Below are positions 33,818 to 46,881 of a stretch of 64,000 nt of DNA, piece by piece. The DNA lies in the NCBI GenBank assembly GCA_037074505.1, contig CM073481.1, forward strand, positions 23,746,001-23,810,000, read 5' to 3'. The number at the start of each line of letters is the position of its first letter. Within the stretch, counting starts at the first letter, position 1. The notes under the pieces are model-generated. The model was not told where the DNA came from, did not search any database, and saw only the letters and a program-made list of their open reading frames with translations. The DNA is from Albizia julibrissin (taxonomy: Eukaryota; Streptophyta; Magnoliopsida; Fabales; Fabaceae). The position numbers and the translations under genes were made by a program.

Positions 33818-36800
33818 TTACGATTCACTAGGGAGAACACTGAAGAAATGATAAACTTCATCTTCGTCAAAAACACCAACCTCTGTCAAGCAAACAGAGC
33901 AGTATACTTGCTGTTTCAATACTAGTAGAACGTTCCTCGGTCCCATCACTTGCTTTTTTCCTTCTCTTGCCTTTTATTTCTCTGGAATTATTTTTAATTA
34001 AATCTGCGTTTTCCTCAACCTTGCAGTTCATAACAAAAATAGCTCTGTACTGGGTCACATATTGTTCATACCTGCAATAATCTAATTACGATCAGTCACA
34101 AGTCACAACTAACATTAACAAAAATTAAACTAGTTCGGATACTGAACGCCCCAATGTAACTAGGCCTATGTTTGGTTTTGCAACTTACAAGACGGAGCTA
34201 CTCTCACATTATTTTAGTCAAAGACTAACAGGTTTCCAAACACATACAAGGTCAACCAAAAACCAAGAAATAGAAAGCGATGCATCTCTACAAATTCTGT
34301 TATTCTTTGTTCTCAACATTATACACATTAATTAGATAAAAGTGGTCCAGAAATAAGACAATGCCGTGATGACAGATATCATCATAGCTGTTGTGGAAGA
34401 ATAAATGAACCTACAAGCTTTACAGTGATGTCAAGTTTAGAAAAAAAAATTTAGGATTCTTGCATCTACTATAACTTACAGAGGTGTGAAGGTAGGCGCG
34501 CAAGCAACATCTATGATGCCTTGCCTGCTCACTTCGTGAACTATTGGCGAAACATCCAAGGGAGCCCATCATAGATTCAACATGACACTAGCAACAATTT
34601 AACTTACACTAGGGCACTTCAAATTTTGTCGTGTTACTATGTTGGTGTTAGTATCTATGTTTTCCAGGCATGAGGAGAACTTGAAATTGGCACTGTTTTG
34701 TTATCAAATTATATATCATCATTAAAAACAAAAGGCATTAGTCGTACATCATTGGCTAAGAAACTTATGATAACCTTCAGAAAGAAGAAAAATGCAACAC
34801 TAACTCACAAAAAAGGGGAGAAATTTGTTAATCTTGGCCTATTCTATTGTACCCTTTGACTTAACAAAAATTTCCAAAGGTAAATCCACTTGTTTAATAA
34901 ATATTGGTCCTTCTTACAATTAGTTTTTAGGCAATTTAATGCGCGAATGTGCCCTATGCACGGCAATATTGTAATGCATTGTCATGAGTTCTTACATAAT
35001 ATCAAAATTCCAGAAAATATTTACATGTTCAACCATATACCTTTGGCATTCTAGGCAGAGGATAGTGAAACAAGCAGGACAGCTGAGCACAGCATCAGAG
35101 TCATGTCCTCTTCTTGTCTTCTGAACCCATAATTCATCCTTATTATCAAGATCTGAATCATGGAACTCTGGTTTGATGGAGTAGTCTATCTCATCATCAT
35201 CAGAAACTGATATATAAAAGGAATTAACAACAAAAATGTCAGCTTAATATAGATTGATAACTTTCATATGGTACAGAAGACTTTGATAAGGAATTGAAGA
35301 AATAAAGGGAATAGATATCTAAATGGTATCACTGCCTTGTTTGGCCAGACACCTTGTGTTTATTTATAATCTCAACGGTAGTACAACCAGTACAAGCTCA
35401 GCCTACGAGAAATACACTAAATTTAACCACTTGACCTGGCCATCAACTCTTTTCCAAGATGCCCTTAAGTTACTTAAATTGTTACATACAAACGGCTTGT
35501 TTAGAATAATAGGAAGCGATATCTTGACATGGAATTCAGAAAAGTTAGACAAAGAGCTGAGACACAATTTCTCAATAGTACAAATTCAAGAACTTTTGAC
35601 ATCACCACTTTATCTAACAATGTGCTTATTAGACAACACCCAAAATTCAACCCGTTTACTTTGAGTAGTCCCTTTATCACTCTTCTTTCCTGGGCAATAT
35701 CATTAAACATGTTTACACAGTCCAATCTACTTCCATGATAAGCCCCTTTAACATTTTCTCAATTGATCACCAATCAGCATGTTCTGGAATCAACAAAATG
35801 TCTTTTTTGCGTCAAGTGTGACCCAACTACAACATCAACAACCAGAATCACTGGAATCACAGGAGTTGCATGAGTCTGGTGATTCAGGTGTTGATTCCAG
35901 AAGATCCACAATTAACCAAGACATTTTAATCATACAGGTACCAAATCAATTTATGAGATGAGATGCAAATAATAGTGGTTGAACTCATAAAGACAAATAG
36001 GAATAATGCCAAAGAGCTATTCATGATAGGGAAATATGTCAAACAAAGATGTAAGAGGTAACACGATTATTAAACCACATTATAAATTTTCAAAATAGAA
36101 TTGAAATGTCATTGAAGGGCTGATACTAATCTTTCATTTCGTAAGAAGTCATGCAAGTTTCATAGTGTCAAGTGCATTATGTAAACTTAAGGACATGACA
36201 CCACACACGTAGTAACAAGGACTACAACTAGAAACTTAGTCCAGTTGAACCCAAGCATCACAAAATTCCATAAAACCATTGAAATAAGCTAAAAACAGAA
36301 GATAAACCAGAACATGCTAGCTTGTTAGCTAAATGTAACCTAAAATAATCCCAAATTCTATTGAAGAAGTGAGCAGGTGGGGGAAAATTTAGGTTACCCC
36401 CAAGAAATATGCTGAAGATGATTGAGTTTGCTCCAAAGCTATCCCCGTGAGAGAGAAAAATCAATTCACACCAATGCAATAGTCAAATCGTGCCCAGTCC
36501 ATGATTGCATGTTAGTTAAGTAATTACACAACCTCAACACTATTGAATCCTGTTGCTTTTCAAATAGCAGATAAATCATTGTGTTTAAGTGTCTCTTGCT
36601 AGAGAAAACTTAGAGAGGATGATCTGGTCCTCGTCAACACAAGTGTTAGAACTAGAAAAAAATAATGTTCCAAGCTCTAGTACGAGTAAGTTGGGGCAGA
36701 CAAAGAAAAACATAAAGCACCAAATGATCAAGCAACAGATGGAAACTTATAGATCGATACAATTACCATAACAATATCCATTTTTCATCTTCAAAATTTC

Positions 36801-36921
36801 TAAGCAACAAAATTTGCCTCAAATGACAGAAGATAAAAAGAAGGTGAATAAGTCAATTACCAGTTTTCTGAGAATTTGTCGGAGAGTCGACCTTCTCTTC
36901 ATTGTTATTTCCTTCTTCCAT
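33818..36921 (-). CDS. EAPP: E2F-associated phosphoprotein (EAPP)-like gene, frame-broken in last exon
   Basis: Three exons join cleanly: 36921-36861 (ATG; MEEGNNNEEKVDSP...), 35206-35041 and 34071-33818, with GT/AG introns (GTAATTG..ATCAG, GTATATG..TGCAG). Exon 2 encodes SDDDEIDYSIKPEFHD, then DELWVQKTRRGHDSDAVLSC and CPACFTILCLECQ, the first pair of cysteines of a zinc-binding module typical of plant EAPP proteins. Exon 3 has YVTQYRAIFVMNCKV and, in another frame, VYCSVCLTEVGVFDEDEVYH and a stop at 33818. Exon lengths total 481 nt, one more than a multiple of three. Frame 1 stops at 33867, losing the second CxxC. A 5-nt loss between AGTA repeats near 33910 would explain it. In animals EAPP binds E2F transcription factors. 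The gene may be expressed truncated or be newly dead. Confidence 0.85.
35207..36860 (-). other. First intron of the EAPP-like gene
   Basis: 1,654 bp from GTAATTGACT (36860) to ...ATATATCAG (35207). The ORFs in it (35323-35664 and 35779-35961 plus, 36258-36479 minus) have no family signature or codon character and I regard them as chance. No transposon with clear ends was found. Confidence 0.65.
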
Positions 36922-37099
36922 TGCTCTCTAAAGCACTCATTAGTTGAAGGTGAAATAGAAGGAAGAACGAAATTAGAAACGTTAGAAAGATGGTAGAAGG
37001 CTTAACATGTTGAAGTAATTTGGATTTGCTTTGAGGTTTTAAATGCCACAAACAACTCAAATTTCCCCTAAATTCTCGTAAACCCTTATCAACCGAGGA

Positions 37100-39100
37100 T
37101 TAATCTTTATTCTCTTGTATTTGCTTTTTAGAAAGGAATGTGGTTGCATTATTTTCATAGATATGTAAACCTTAATTTTTAAATCCCACAACCATAAACC
37201 TTCAAATCATAAACTAGAAAGTTAAAGGCTCATTAATGCCAAATATAATCTAAGAAATATTTTCCGAAAACAGAGTCCTGGTGAATGATCATGTTTATAT
37301 TTCGAGGGCGGCCAAATATTTCGTTTGTCTTTGTAAGATTAGAGTATGCCTTACACGTTTTTCGCATAAACGATTTATAAAACCACAATGACTTAAGAAA
37401 GACCCACACTCTCTAAGAACATCTCTCTGATAAATGATTGAAGCACTCACTTGGATCCTAAGATTTAGAGTTCCGTATTCGGCGATCGGTGTGCCTCCCT
37501 CTATGGTGTCCTCCTCTGTGGTTGAGACAGTAGGTTATGCAGGTGGCGCCACCAATCCAGTATAGCCGGGACAGGGCCGTATTTTCACAGGCCGGGCTTA
37601 AACCGGCGGCCTGTTTAAGCCCGATTTCTACAATACTCTTAATTTATAAAATCTTTTTTATGGCAGGTTTTTCAACTCATTTTAATTTAAATAAAATTTA
37701 TTTTTAAGTTTTATAATTTAATTTTTATTTTTTTTAAATTTATATACATTATTTCTAAAAATCATAAATTTTTAGTTAAAATAATTATTTAATCATCAGA
37801 TTAGCCTGTTTTTTTAAAATTTAAATAAATAAACTATTATAGAAAATTAAGTAAATCAAATCATTTAATAAGTATTAGCAACTTAGCATATTATTAATAC
37901 TCTATTAGGTATTTTGATGTCTCTCATATTGATAATTTAATATAACGATATTACATTAATTTATTTATTTTTATAAAATCTAAATGGGCTTAAAAATGTT
38001 GACCCTGCAGGACCAGTACTTTAAGCTATTGACCTTATATGGCTGGGTCTTTTAAGCTCGATTCTTTATTGAAGCTCAAAATTATAATCTCGTCCTTGAC
38101 GGTCTTAGGTCTAAACGGGATAGTTTGACGAGCTCAACCCAATTTTCTGGTTATGCAATCCAGTAGTGGCGACTGCAACCAACTTGCCTGCCGAGAAGGT
38201 AGGGATGGGAGAAGAAGGTTCATGAACCCAAACCGGGTTCGGAGTACTGGATCAAGGGTCAATGGGTCAGACTGGATCAAATCGAAGCTAACTTGAAGCC
38301 AACCCGGTGAAAAATAGAAAATTTCAAGGCTATTAATAAAAAAAAACCCTAAAGAAAATTTTAAAAAATAGTGACTTGTTGGTTCATCGGTCAATTCGAT
38401 CCGAGTTTATGAACACTGTCATTTTTTTAAAAGGACCAAGAAGGGGCCCTATTGGTTATTTTACCCATCTAAAATATAAATCTTTAAAACAAAGATAAAC
38501 AAAAAATAGGGGGAATTACATACAACTCCTGATGAAGAGAAAAAATAAGAGACAATAACATAAAAAGAACTTTTAAATTGTACAATCTCCAATCAAGTGT
38601 TTCTCAAAATATGAGTTGTGAATTGCTTATCAAGTCTCATCATTCCCTTAGTAATTCTTAATAATAAACCTGATTTAAGATTTTATAATTTTAAAGTTCT
38701 TGTTCTGTCAACTTCCCAAAAAATAATAGACACCTTAAAATCATCAAATTACATATGTTACCTACATTAATTCAAATTAAGAAACCAATGATAAATTAAT
38801 TTATTATTAGTTTCTCAAATTAAAATGGGAAAAGTAGTCTTTTGCAATTCAAATTACAGTTAAAATCCAAAAATACCTATGAGTTTAAAAAATGCGACGA
38901 ACGATGAACACCATAAGTTTAGAGGTGTAAAAATAGTCATAAATATCTAAAATGGTAGAAAAATGTTAGAGCGTTAAATATAACCCAATACACCTTTTTT
39001 TGTGTGGGATTCACACTATTTTCACACACACAGATATATACATATATAATAGTGTTGGATTGAATTTAACCTTCCTAGTATTTTTACTCCTATTTTAAAT
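37100..39100. repeat. Intergenic stretch with decayed DNA-transposon pieces
   Basis: Two GC-rich islands stand out in AT-rich DNA: 37560-37625 (GCCGGGACAGGGCCG, GGGCTTAAACCGGC) with a partner near 38000-38130, and 38209-38420 (AACCCAAACCGGGTTCGG ... GTCAATTCGATCCGAG). They resemble the hAT-like ends at 29340-29890. No target duplications were found and no gene is supported. Confidence 0.35.
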
Positions 39101-39515
39101 ATTGATGAATGTTTTTACACCTTGAAAAGTACAGAGGTTGAATTCTTTTGCATAGTTGTAAAAGCTCGTGTATTCTCTATTTTGGCATCTCAATCCTTTA
39201 GACGGGTATGGAATTCTCACTCATCACTATACAACCCAACAGAAACCTTACACGGTGCCGTTTCTATGCTGAGATTTTCAGGACCCGTCCAGCCAGATCC
39301 TAATCGCCGGTTTCCTTGCTCTAGGATCAAGCTGCTTCCCTGGACCCAGTTAAGAAAAATCTCTCTCGGATTAAGAAGTATGCTACCCGCGACATTAGAG
39401 TTATAGTCTAGATAGCTCGGCTGCTCAGCCCGCTCAGTTTCATATCTTCGTAGTCTAGCGCAAGCGGGAAGGAGAACGCTCCATAGCCAAACACTTCCCT
39501 ATCCTCTGATTCAGT

Positions 39516-39577
39516 ATGAGTAGCGTTGTTTCCAAATCTTACTGGGGGAAACTTCCTTTGCTACCTCTCAACAATAG
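39516..39577 (+). other. Candidate first coding exon of the PPR gene
   Basis: ATG at 39516 gives MSSVVSKSYWGKLPLLPLNN, plausible as the start of a chloroplast transit peptide, followed by ..AATAG|GTGAAAT (donor at 39578). Joined to the next exon at 40012 the reading frame does not match the conserved frame, so either the gene is broken here too or the true first exon is elsewhere in 39120-39600. Confidence 0.3.
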
Positions 39578-41590
39578 GTGAAATTTTAGTCTGTGCCTTC
39601 AATTCTTTTTTTTTTTTTTATACCTAAAACTTTCTTTCCTCTTCTCTTGTTCCGTTGAAATTTTCGAATTCTTTTTCTCTGACTGACTAGGAGAATTCCA
39701 CGATGAATTTTGTGTTGGTTTACTAATGGCTTGCACGTAAACACCTTGTGAGTTTACAAGAATGTGTATCTTTATTGATTGTGAGTTGTAACTATATTGT
39801 TCTCTTTCTGATGGCGTCTGTTATAATTTATGTTTTTGCGCTGCAGAGAAGGATTGCGTCTTATTCCGCTGTAATTGATATTTGCCCAAAAGTTGAACTA
39901 ATACTCGTTTGAATGTCATTTTAAGAGCGGCTTTGATTTTTATTTAGTTAATTTGGATAGTTATGTTGGGTTCATACGCTAACTGTTGTGTTGTGTGTGT
40001 GTGTATTACAGTAAATCAGATAGTGGAGTTGACAATATTAAGTGGCAGAGCGATGGTAGTCTCTATGGGTATGTTAGCACCAAGAAAGTTCTTGCAGAAA
40101 AGGAAGAAAACGGAAGTTTTCAAGGATGCGGCTGATGAAGCTGATCAGAAGAACTGGAGGAAATTGATGAGACTGGTTCTGCGGTTTCAATGCTGAGAAG
40201 TGAAAGGACAAAAAGGCAGACTATTCCTAGGGACCTTGTTGTTGGAACCTTAATTAGATATAAGCAGCTGAAGAGATGGAACCATGTCTGCGAGGTAAGC
40301 AAGGGACATTTTGTCACTTGAATTTAAGGAAGCAATTAGGTTTCTGTTAAGAATTTGATGACCTCTTTTATTTGTGATATGGCACTTTTCTGCTCTCTGC
40401 TATCTGACTGCAGAAGCTGTATGGTCTTGTGTCTGATAACAATTAGTAACTTGTTATGTAATTTAGTTCTGTTTGCTGAACTTAATGAGAGTATATTCTG
40501 GCTTCATTACCATTTTGTTATCAATATTTGCAATGCATTCTAATTGGCTGGTACATGCATGTTTTTACTTATTTTAGATTCTTGAATGGCTTCTGACTCA
40601 ATCCTGGTGGGATTTTGGAGAGATGGATTTTCTAATGCTTATAATGGCTTATGGAAAGCTAGGAGACTTCAATGGTGCGGAGAGAATCTTGTGCATGATG
40701 AATAAAAAGGGTTTTATGCCAAATGTAATATCTCAGACTGCTCTTATGGAAGCCTATGGCAAAGGTGGCCGCTACAATAATGCTGAAGCAATATTTCGTA
40801 GGATGCAGCATTCAGGCCCTGAATCTTCTGCTATAACTTATCAGATAATACTTAAAGCATTTGTGGAGGTAAGTATGCATATTATGTATAGTTGTGTTCC
40901 GCTGTAATAAATTTAAATAGAAGCAAATTGTCAAGATTGCTTACCTTTATAACTGCTACCTTTGCCATTGATAACGGGCATGGAATATGATCTCTGTCTT
41001 TTCCAAGGCATGTTTAGGTATATTTTCTTAAGACACAAAAATGCAAGAGTGGAATTATAAGCCCTACTTGCCTCCTCACTTGAATGCCTATTAGACTTGA
41101 ACTGTTAGCATGGGTACTGGTTTACAACAACCTTGGTTTGAAACAAATAATAGTTTTGTATTGAAATTTTCTTGCATCTTCTTTTATTTATTGATGTATT
41201 CAAGATCTACATATTGTTCTTTTTTTATTATTATTATCTTTTTATTTTTTATTTTTTATTTTTTTACTTTGAGGTTATGCATATGCATTCCAAAGGTATA
41301 GCAAAGTAATAGAGTTACGAATGTTTATGCTACTACATGATTCCCAACACCTTAAATTTGTTTGCTGCACGTTAAATTTGCAATAATTAACTGCATCAGA
41401 TCTGAGTTTAGGGCAGTTTTTCTGAAGCTATTGTATTACAATTGAGTGTTGACAAATAAAGTATTTGTTTGACTTTTAGTTTTGATATTTATTTTTGGTG
41501 CACTTGCAGGGAAACAAGAATAGGGAAGCTGAAGAAGTATTTAACAGCCTTCTGAATAATGCTCGCAAGACATTTGCTTTGATGGCTGAG

Positions 41591-41593
41591 TGA
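41591..41593 (+). other. In-frame stop in PPR exon 41510-41677
   Basis: The frame reads ..L-M-A-E-stop-G-I-E-R-S-T-I-T-Y-N-S-L-M; homologues have arginine at the stop position, so CGA or AGA changed to TGA. Confidence 0.85.
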
Positions 41594-41829
41594 GGAATTG
41601 AGCGATCTACAATCACTTATAACAGCTTGATGTCGTTTGAAACAAATTACAAAGAAGTTTCAAAAATATATGACCAGGTAAGGTTTAATATTGATCAGAT
41701 TTACCTTTCTATTGTTACTGATAGATCTAGGGTTCTTTTATTTTCTTTAGGAATATTTCAATAAAAGAAATTAAGTTGAAGCTGTAATATTAACTATTAA
41801 TAGCATTATTTATGGGAGTATTAAATTTT

Positions 41830-42030
41830 GTTTTTGGTTCTTTTATAAATATACAAGCTCCTAAGGGCAATAATCTGTATTCTCTTAGCTCTGTATGTAT
41901 ATTTGCGAACTTATCTATGCCTCATGCCTATAGCTAGAGGCCTCTCCACATTGTAATGCATTAGAACATTCATTCAAGAGAAGAATGTTTCCCTCTGCCT
42001 TTATCTCGTGATTATTTGATACGGTGCCAG
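41830..42030 (+). repeat. Possible LTR remnant in a PPR intron
   Basis: Near 42022 the text GGTGCCAGAGCATTAGG resembles a PBS, preceded by an LTR-like tail. No second LTR or target duplication was found, so this is tentative. Confidence 0.25.
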
Positions 42031-44554
42031 AGCATTAGGGCCCATTTGGCATATCATATAGAATAAGGTTTGACTGTACTTTTTAAATTTTTTATACTAT
42101 GTTGAGCTTAGTGTAGCATTGTATAAGATATTGTATTGTATAAGATGATACTGTCGTATGTCTGCTAATATATGATAAAATACTGAATAGGATATAATTA
42201 ACTCTTTTGACAACATTGTTGTTTACTTGGAAATGTTGTATATTTTAATTATTCCTGTCTTTTTAAAAGAAAAACTAGATGCTACTCCAATATACAGACA
42301 TGCATATACTCCCAAAAGAATGTAATTAGGATCTGTAACTTATTGAACTTTTTATGCTAGCGAGAGGGTGAGACCTGTTTTGTGAGGCTTCATTTTGTTA
42401 CCTGTTCTTTATCTTTCTGTTACAGAGTGGTAAGCGGTTAAGCTGTGTGGCCTTGGTTAAACTTTGTCGATGTCCCACTTAAGTTGTTGGTTTAATCAGA
42501 ATTTTGTCCCCTAACTTAATATTTCACCGCTGAAAATAATATAACAGCAAAGTGTCCATCAGTTTCTTGGTAGCCTCTATCTCTTGAAGTAAAGGCTTCA
42601 TTTTTAGCAATTTTGACATCATTTTGGAATCATGGATTCACACAGAAGGCTTGTCTGATTCCTACAAGTCGATGACTACCCACTTTATGTTACTTAAAAA
42701 AATCAAACCTTTGAGGTGTTTTGAAGGACTGCATTTTAATCTTGACATTTTTCCTTGTGCCCTGCCTTTAATATCTTGTTTATAATTAATTCATCAGATT
42801 TTGAAGTGAATGCCCAATTTTAGATGCAAAGAGCTGGTCTCCAGCCTGATGTTGTGAGCTATGCCTTACTCATCAGTGCTTATGGAAAGGCTAGAAGGGA
42901 GGACGAAGCACTGGCTGTCTTTGAGGAAATGCTTGATGCTGGTGTTAAGTATGCAAGCAAAACTATTTTATAGCTTAATTGATTTCTGCATAGATGTTCT
43001 GACGACATAATTCTGTTATTCTCTTGTTTAGTTGTTAAACTCTGTAGCTTAGTAAAACAATTTTAACGTTATGTATCCTATCCTTTTCCACAGACCAACC
43101 CAGAAGGCTTATAATATTTTGCTTGATGCATTTTCAATATCGGGGATGGTAGAGCAAGCTCGGACTGTGTTTAAGGGCATGAGAAGGGACAGGTAAATTG
43201 TGTCTCAAATGTTGAAAGCTTTAATGCCCTTTTTATAATCTAAATTTATGTTTCTATGTCTTAAAAGCATAAATCCTCTGAAGTTATCTCTCCCATAATT
43301 TTTTTGTCAAAAGAGAAGGAAAGCTAATGGGATCTTCATGCTTAAAAGTGTTCATTTGTATTTGGGAAATGTTTCCTTAGAAGATGTCTTGTCAAAAATA
43401 ATGTCTGCTATGATTATAATGACAGGTTGATATTCATTGACAAATAACATGCTCTTATAAACTGTGTCACATGATGCTTCTGCTTATCCTGAACAGCATA
43501 TTTTTTCCAGTGCAAATAACATATTGTTTTTCCACACAGCCATATGTTCTGGTTTCTAGTGCAAGTTGCATAATGTTTTTCAAATGGGTAAGGTCCAATT
43601 TTTCCCGGTAAGTTTCCCCATAAAAGCTGTGGGTATGTGAAAGGTTTTTTTACCAATATTGTCTTGAAAGTGTTAAAAAAGGAGCAATGTTACCCCTTAC
43701 CTTTAAAAATATTAACGGGGTCAAGTTAATTTTTAACAGTCAACGTTAGTTCTTTTACAGTTCCAATGACTTTGCTCCTTTTTTAACACTTTTGGGGCAT
43801 GGCAACATTAATCCAAAAACACTTCTAGATACCCACAACTTCTACATGAAAACTTCCACGACAAAATTGAACCTTAACCTTTTATCCAATTGACGCACTG
43901 AACAAGAAAAAAGTATAGCCATTAGATTTCATTCTTGTTTGTGTTGAGAACGACGTGGTTCATGCTTCTCTTATCCTACATTGTATGTTTTTCTCTTTCC
44001 AATGCAGATATTCACCCGATCTTTGCTCTTACACTACCATGTTGTCAGCTTATGTTAATGCATCGGACATGGAAGGAGCTGAGAAGTTTTTCAGGAGAAT
44101 AATACATGATGGTTTTAAGCCAAATGTTGTCACTTATGGAACTCTAATTAAAGGGTATGCTAAGATGAAAGATCTTGGCAAGGTAATGGAGAAGTACGAG
44201 GAAATGCATCGATGCGGTATCAAGGCCAATCATACTATCTTAACTACAATCATGGATGCGTATGGAAGAAATGAGGACTTTGGAAGTGCTGTTCTTTGAT
44301 TTAAGGAAATGGAATCTAATGGAATTCATCCTGATCAAAAAGCAATAAATATTTTACTATCTATGGCAAAAAGAGAGTCAGAAAGACAAGAGGCTAATGA
44401 GCTTGTAGGACATTCTGATGAAGTTAGCAGTTTAAACACAGTTAATGGCTACGTTCCGGTTGGTGGTGGTGGTGGTGGTGATGAAGATGATGGTGAGGAG
44501 GAGGAGGAAGGTAATTATGAATATTTTGATGCCCAGCTAGCCATGGCTTCATAG

Positions 44555-46221
44555 AAACAATCCATATGATTATTGATTTGATGTTCGACACATCTTAATT
44601 TTTTTAATTATATCTGATTATATGTGGTTATTTTAATTTTAAAATATAAAAATAAGTATATTAAAGAATTAAAATTAAAATATACTACAGATAATTAAAA
44701 TAAATTTGTTCATCTGCATGTCTATTTTAATTTAAAAATAATAAAATTGATTATAATTTATAAACTCGCCTTCTCAACATTTAATTGCAAAGTCACCATT
44801 TAATTTGTTAAGTTAGTTTTTTTTTTTGTTAAATGAGATTAGACTAACAATGTTAAGATTAAGGAATTAAAAAGGTATTTTATAATATTAAATGATTAAA
44901 TTAAAACTTGATGTAAACTTTTAAGGAATAACATTGATATTCTGTCATACCCAATCCCCAAACTTCTTGCTTTTGTCCCTCTCTCTCTCACCTTTTCTCC
45001 CTTTTTTCTTCCCTTTTCACTGCTTTGCATTTGGAACCCTCCTCCGTAAAGGGATAATTGTTGAGGTGATACAACCCTCCATCAGTAACCCTTTCCAAAA
45101 TTGTCAACCATAAGCTCCACTACCAATTGATGGATACTCAATTAAGATGGGGAATCCTCGACTGACTTTGGCATCTCATTCTACATTAATCTTCATCAAT
45201 CTCTGTCCAATTTTTCTGGGAGGGTAAAGGTTCAAGGCCCATTCTAAAGTAAAGGCTTTTTTGATTGGAGTGTGGCATTTTATAGGAATAAAGTCCTTAC
45301 TGAACGTAACCAATTATATATATTATATATTATCTTAATATTCTTTATGATTTATAACAAGTTAACAACAGAGTAAGAATAATGACGTAAACCATCCTAC
45401 TTCACATCCTCCAAGCAAGGACGAAGATAATGGCTACCCTCAACAACGTCAAGCTTCGACAAGGAATATTCTGGGAGGGCATTTACTCAACGCTCTCTTG
45501 CTTTCCTCAACTTTACATGACCTCTTGTGATAATTCGCTATTTGTTTGTAATTTTATTTTCTGTTCGCATTTGTCTGTATTATACTAACTTTACAATAAT
45601 TAATTATTAAATTTTCATTTTACTAAAAAAAAACATAATGTCACAAATTAACTCATTAATACGGCAACATATTGACAAAAATATGATAAAGACTCGATCA
45701 AAATTTATATACAATAAAAGCTTAATTGCAAATATTTAAACTGCAACGATTCTGTCTCTCTTGCCTGAATTGAAAATTGAGTAAAACTATAAAGGCAAAA
45801 AGTACATCTTTCCTTATTTTAACTAAACGAGATTGTGCTCTCCATACGTTGCTTGGGTAGCTTGTGCATATTGAAAATTTTCTTTAGCCACTTCTTTTTA
45901 TTTCCTGCTTTTACAATCATACTATTTTCATAAAAAAAAAAGTATTATTTGAACCATAACATCTACAGCTACAATGTAATTAGCACAGCTCAATAAAATG
46001 ATGCATCAAAATTCCAAAATATTTCTTTTCATATAATGTAAAACAATATTTTTGTGCTCCATTGCACTTATAAATTTGGAATCATTTCATTTTCATTCTA
46101 ATAAAAAACAACTCAACTTCCACACCAAAAATATCTCATTATCAAATGGTATTTCATGAAATCACCACATATAACAACAACAAAACCTCATAGGTTGTTC
46201 CTTACAACAATATATTATAAA
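44555..46221. other. Intergenic region after the PPR gene
   Basis: AT-rich, no supported gene or repeat. A poly(A/T)-rich zone follows the PPR stop (44590-44900). Confidence 0.45.
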
Positions 46222-46881
46222 TGTTAAACCTTGCAGAATTTAGACATTTAATACATTGTCAACATACTATTCAGTGGGTATATAAAAATCGTATAAACAT
46301 ACTGATATAAAATTCTTAATTATATTACAGAAATCCCAACAGGATCTTGTACAATACATATTACATACCCCAAAATATAAGTAGAATACAAGATAACCAA
46401 TACAAAAACTCCTTCAAAAGCTAGTCTTTCAATTTCTGGGATATACTACTTAGGGCCTTTTGAGTCACTTTGTCTTGCTGTATAAACTTTATTTATGAAA
46501 AGGGATGAGATTAGAGCGAATCTCAATAGCAACAGACAATCAATCATATAAATTGTAAAAAATAAACATGTAATGCATCATTTATCATGATGCAACAATC
46601 AATACTGTCAAGTACATATCTGACAATGTTCATGAACAAAGCGATGATTTTGTTTGGATCAAAATGATTGCTCATTCCCTAGTTGCCCAAATCATAACAA
46701 TTTATATTAGAATCCACCTATGTAAAATGATCACATCAACAATCCGAAGTAGGAATCCACATGCCCGTGATGTTCTGAAGTAGAAATCCACTTGCCTATA
46801 CTTGTCATGCCACTTAGTTGGGTCCATCTGACCACATGGTATCTTGCTTGTCCCATGGGATTGTACCTTGCTTGTCCTATA

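Larger units (their letters stand above)
40012..44554 (+). pseudogene. Chloroplast-type P-class PPR protein gene (like Arabidopsis At3g59040), disrupted
   Basis: Six exons with GT/AG borders: 40012-40294, 40578-40868, 41510-41677, 42824-42948, 43094-43192, 44008-44554. The product has a conserved N-terminal block (GMLAPRKFLQKRKKTEVFKD), successive 35-residue pentatricopeptide repeats (for example VVSYALLISAYGKARR, YSPDLCSYTTMLSAYVNASD), and an acidic tail with a GGGGGGDEDD stretch. This fits an RNA-binding organelle PPR protein of the At3g59040 type. Four lesions: a frameshift near 40166-40172, a missing block of about 25-30 residues near 41560, and in-frame TGA stops at 41591-41593 and 44297-44299 (the last replacing a conserved tryptophan). 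Introns are retained, so it is not a processed copy. It cannot make full-length protein. Confidence 0.85.

Noticed and set aside
35323..35738. 113- and 69-codon plus-strand ORFs
   Set aside because: Inside the EAPP intron, overlapping each other in different frames, with no domain signature.
39300..39414. Short frame reading LDPVKKNLSRIKKYATRDIR as a separate gene
   Set aside because: Looks coding-like but ends at a stop within about 35 codons and has no exon partner I can join; left as probable upstream leader of the PPR gene.
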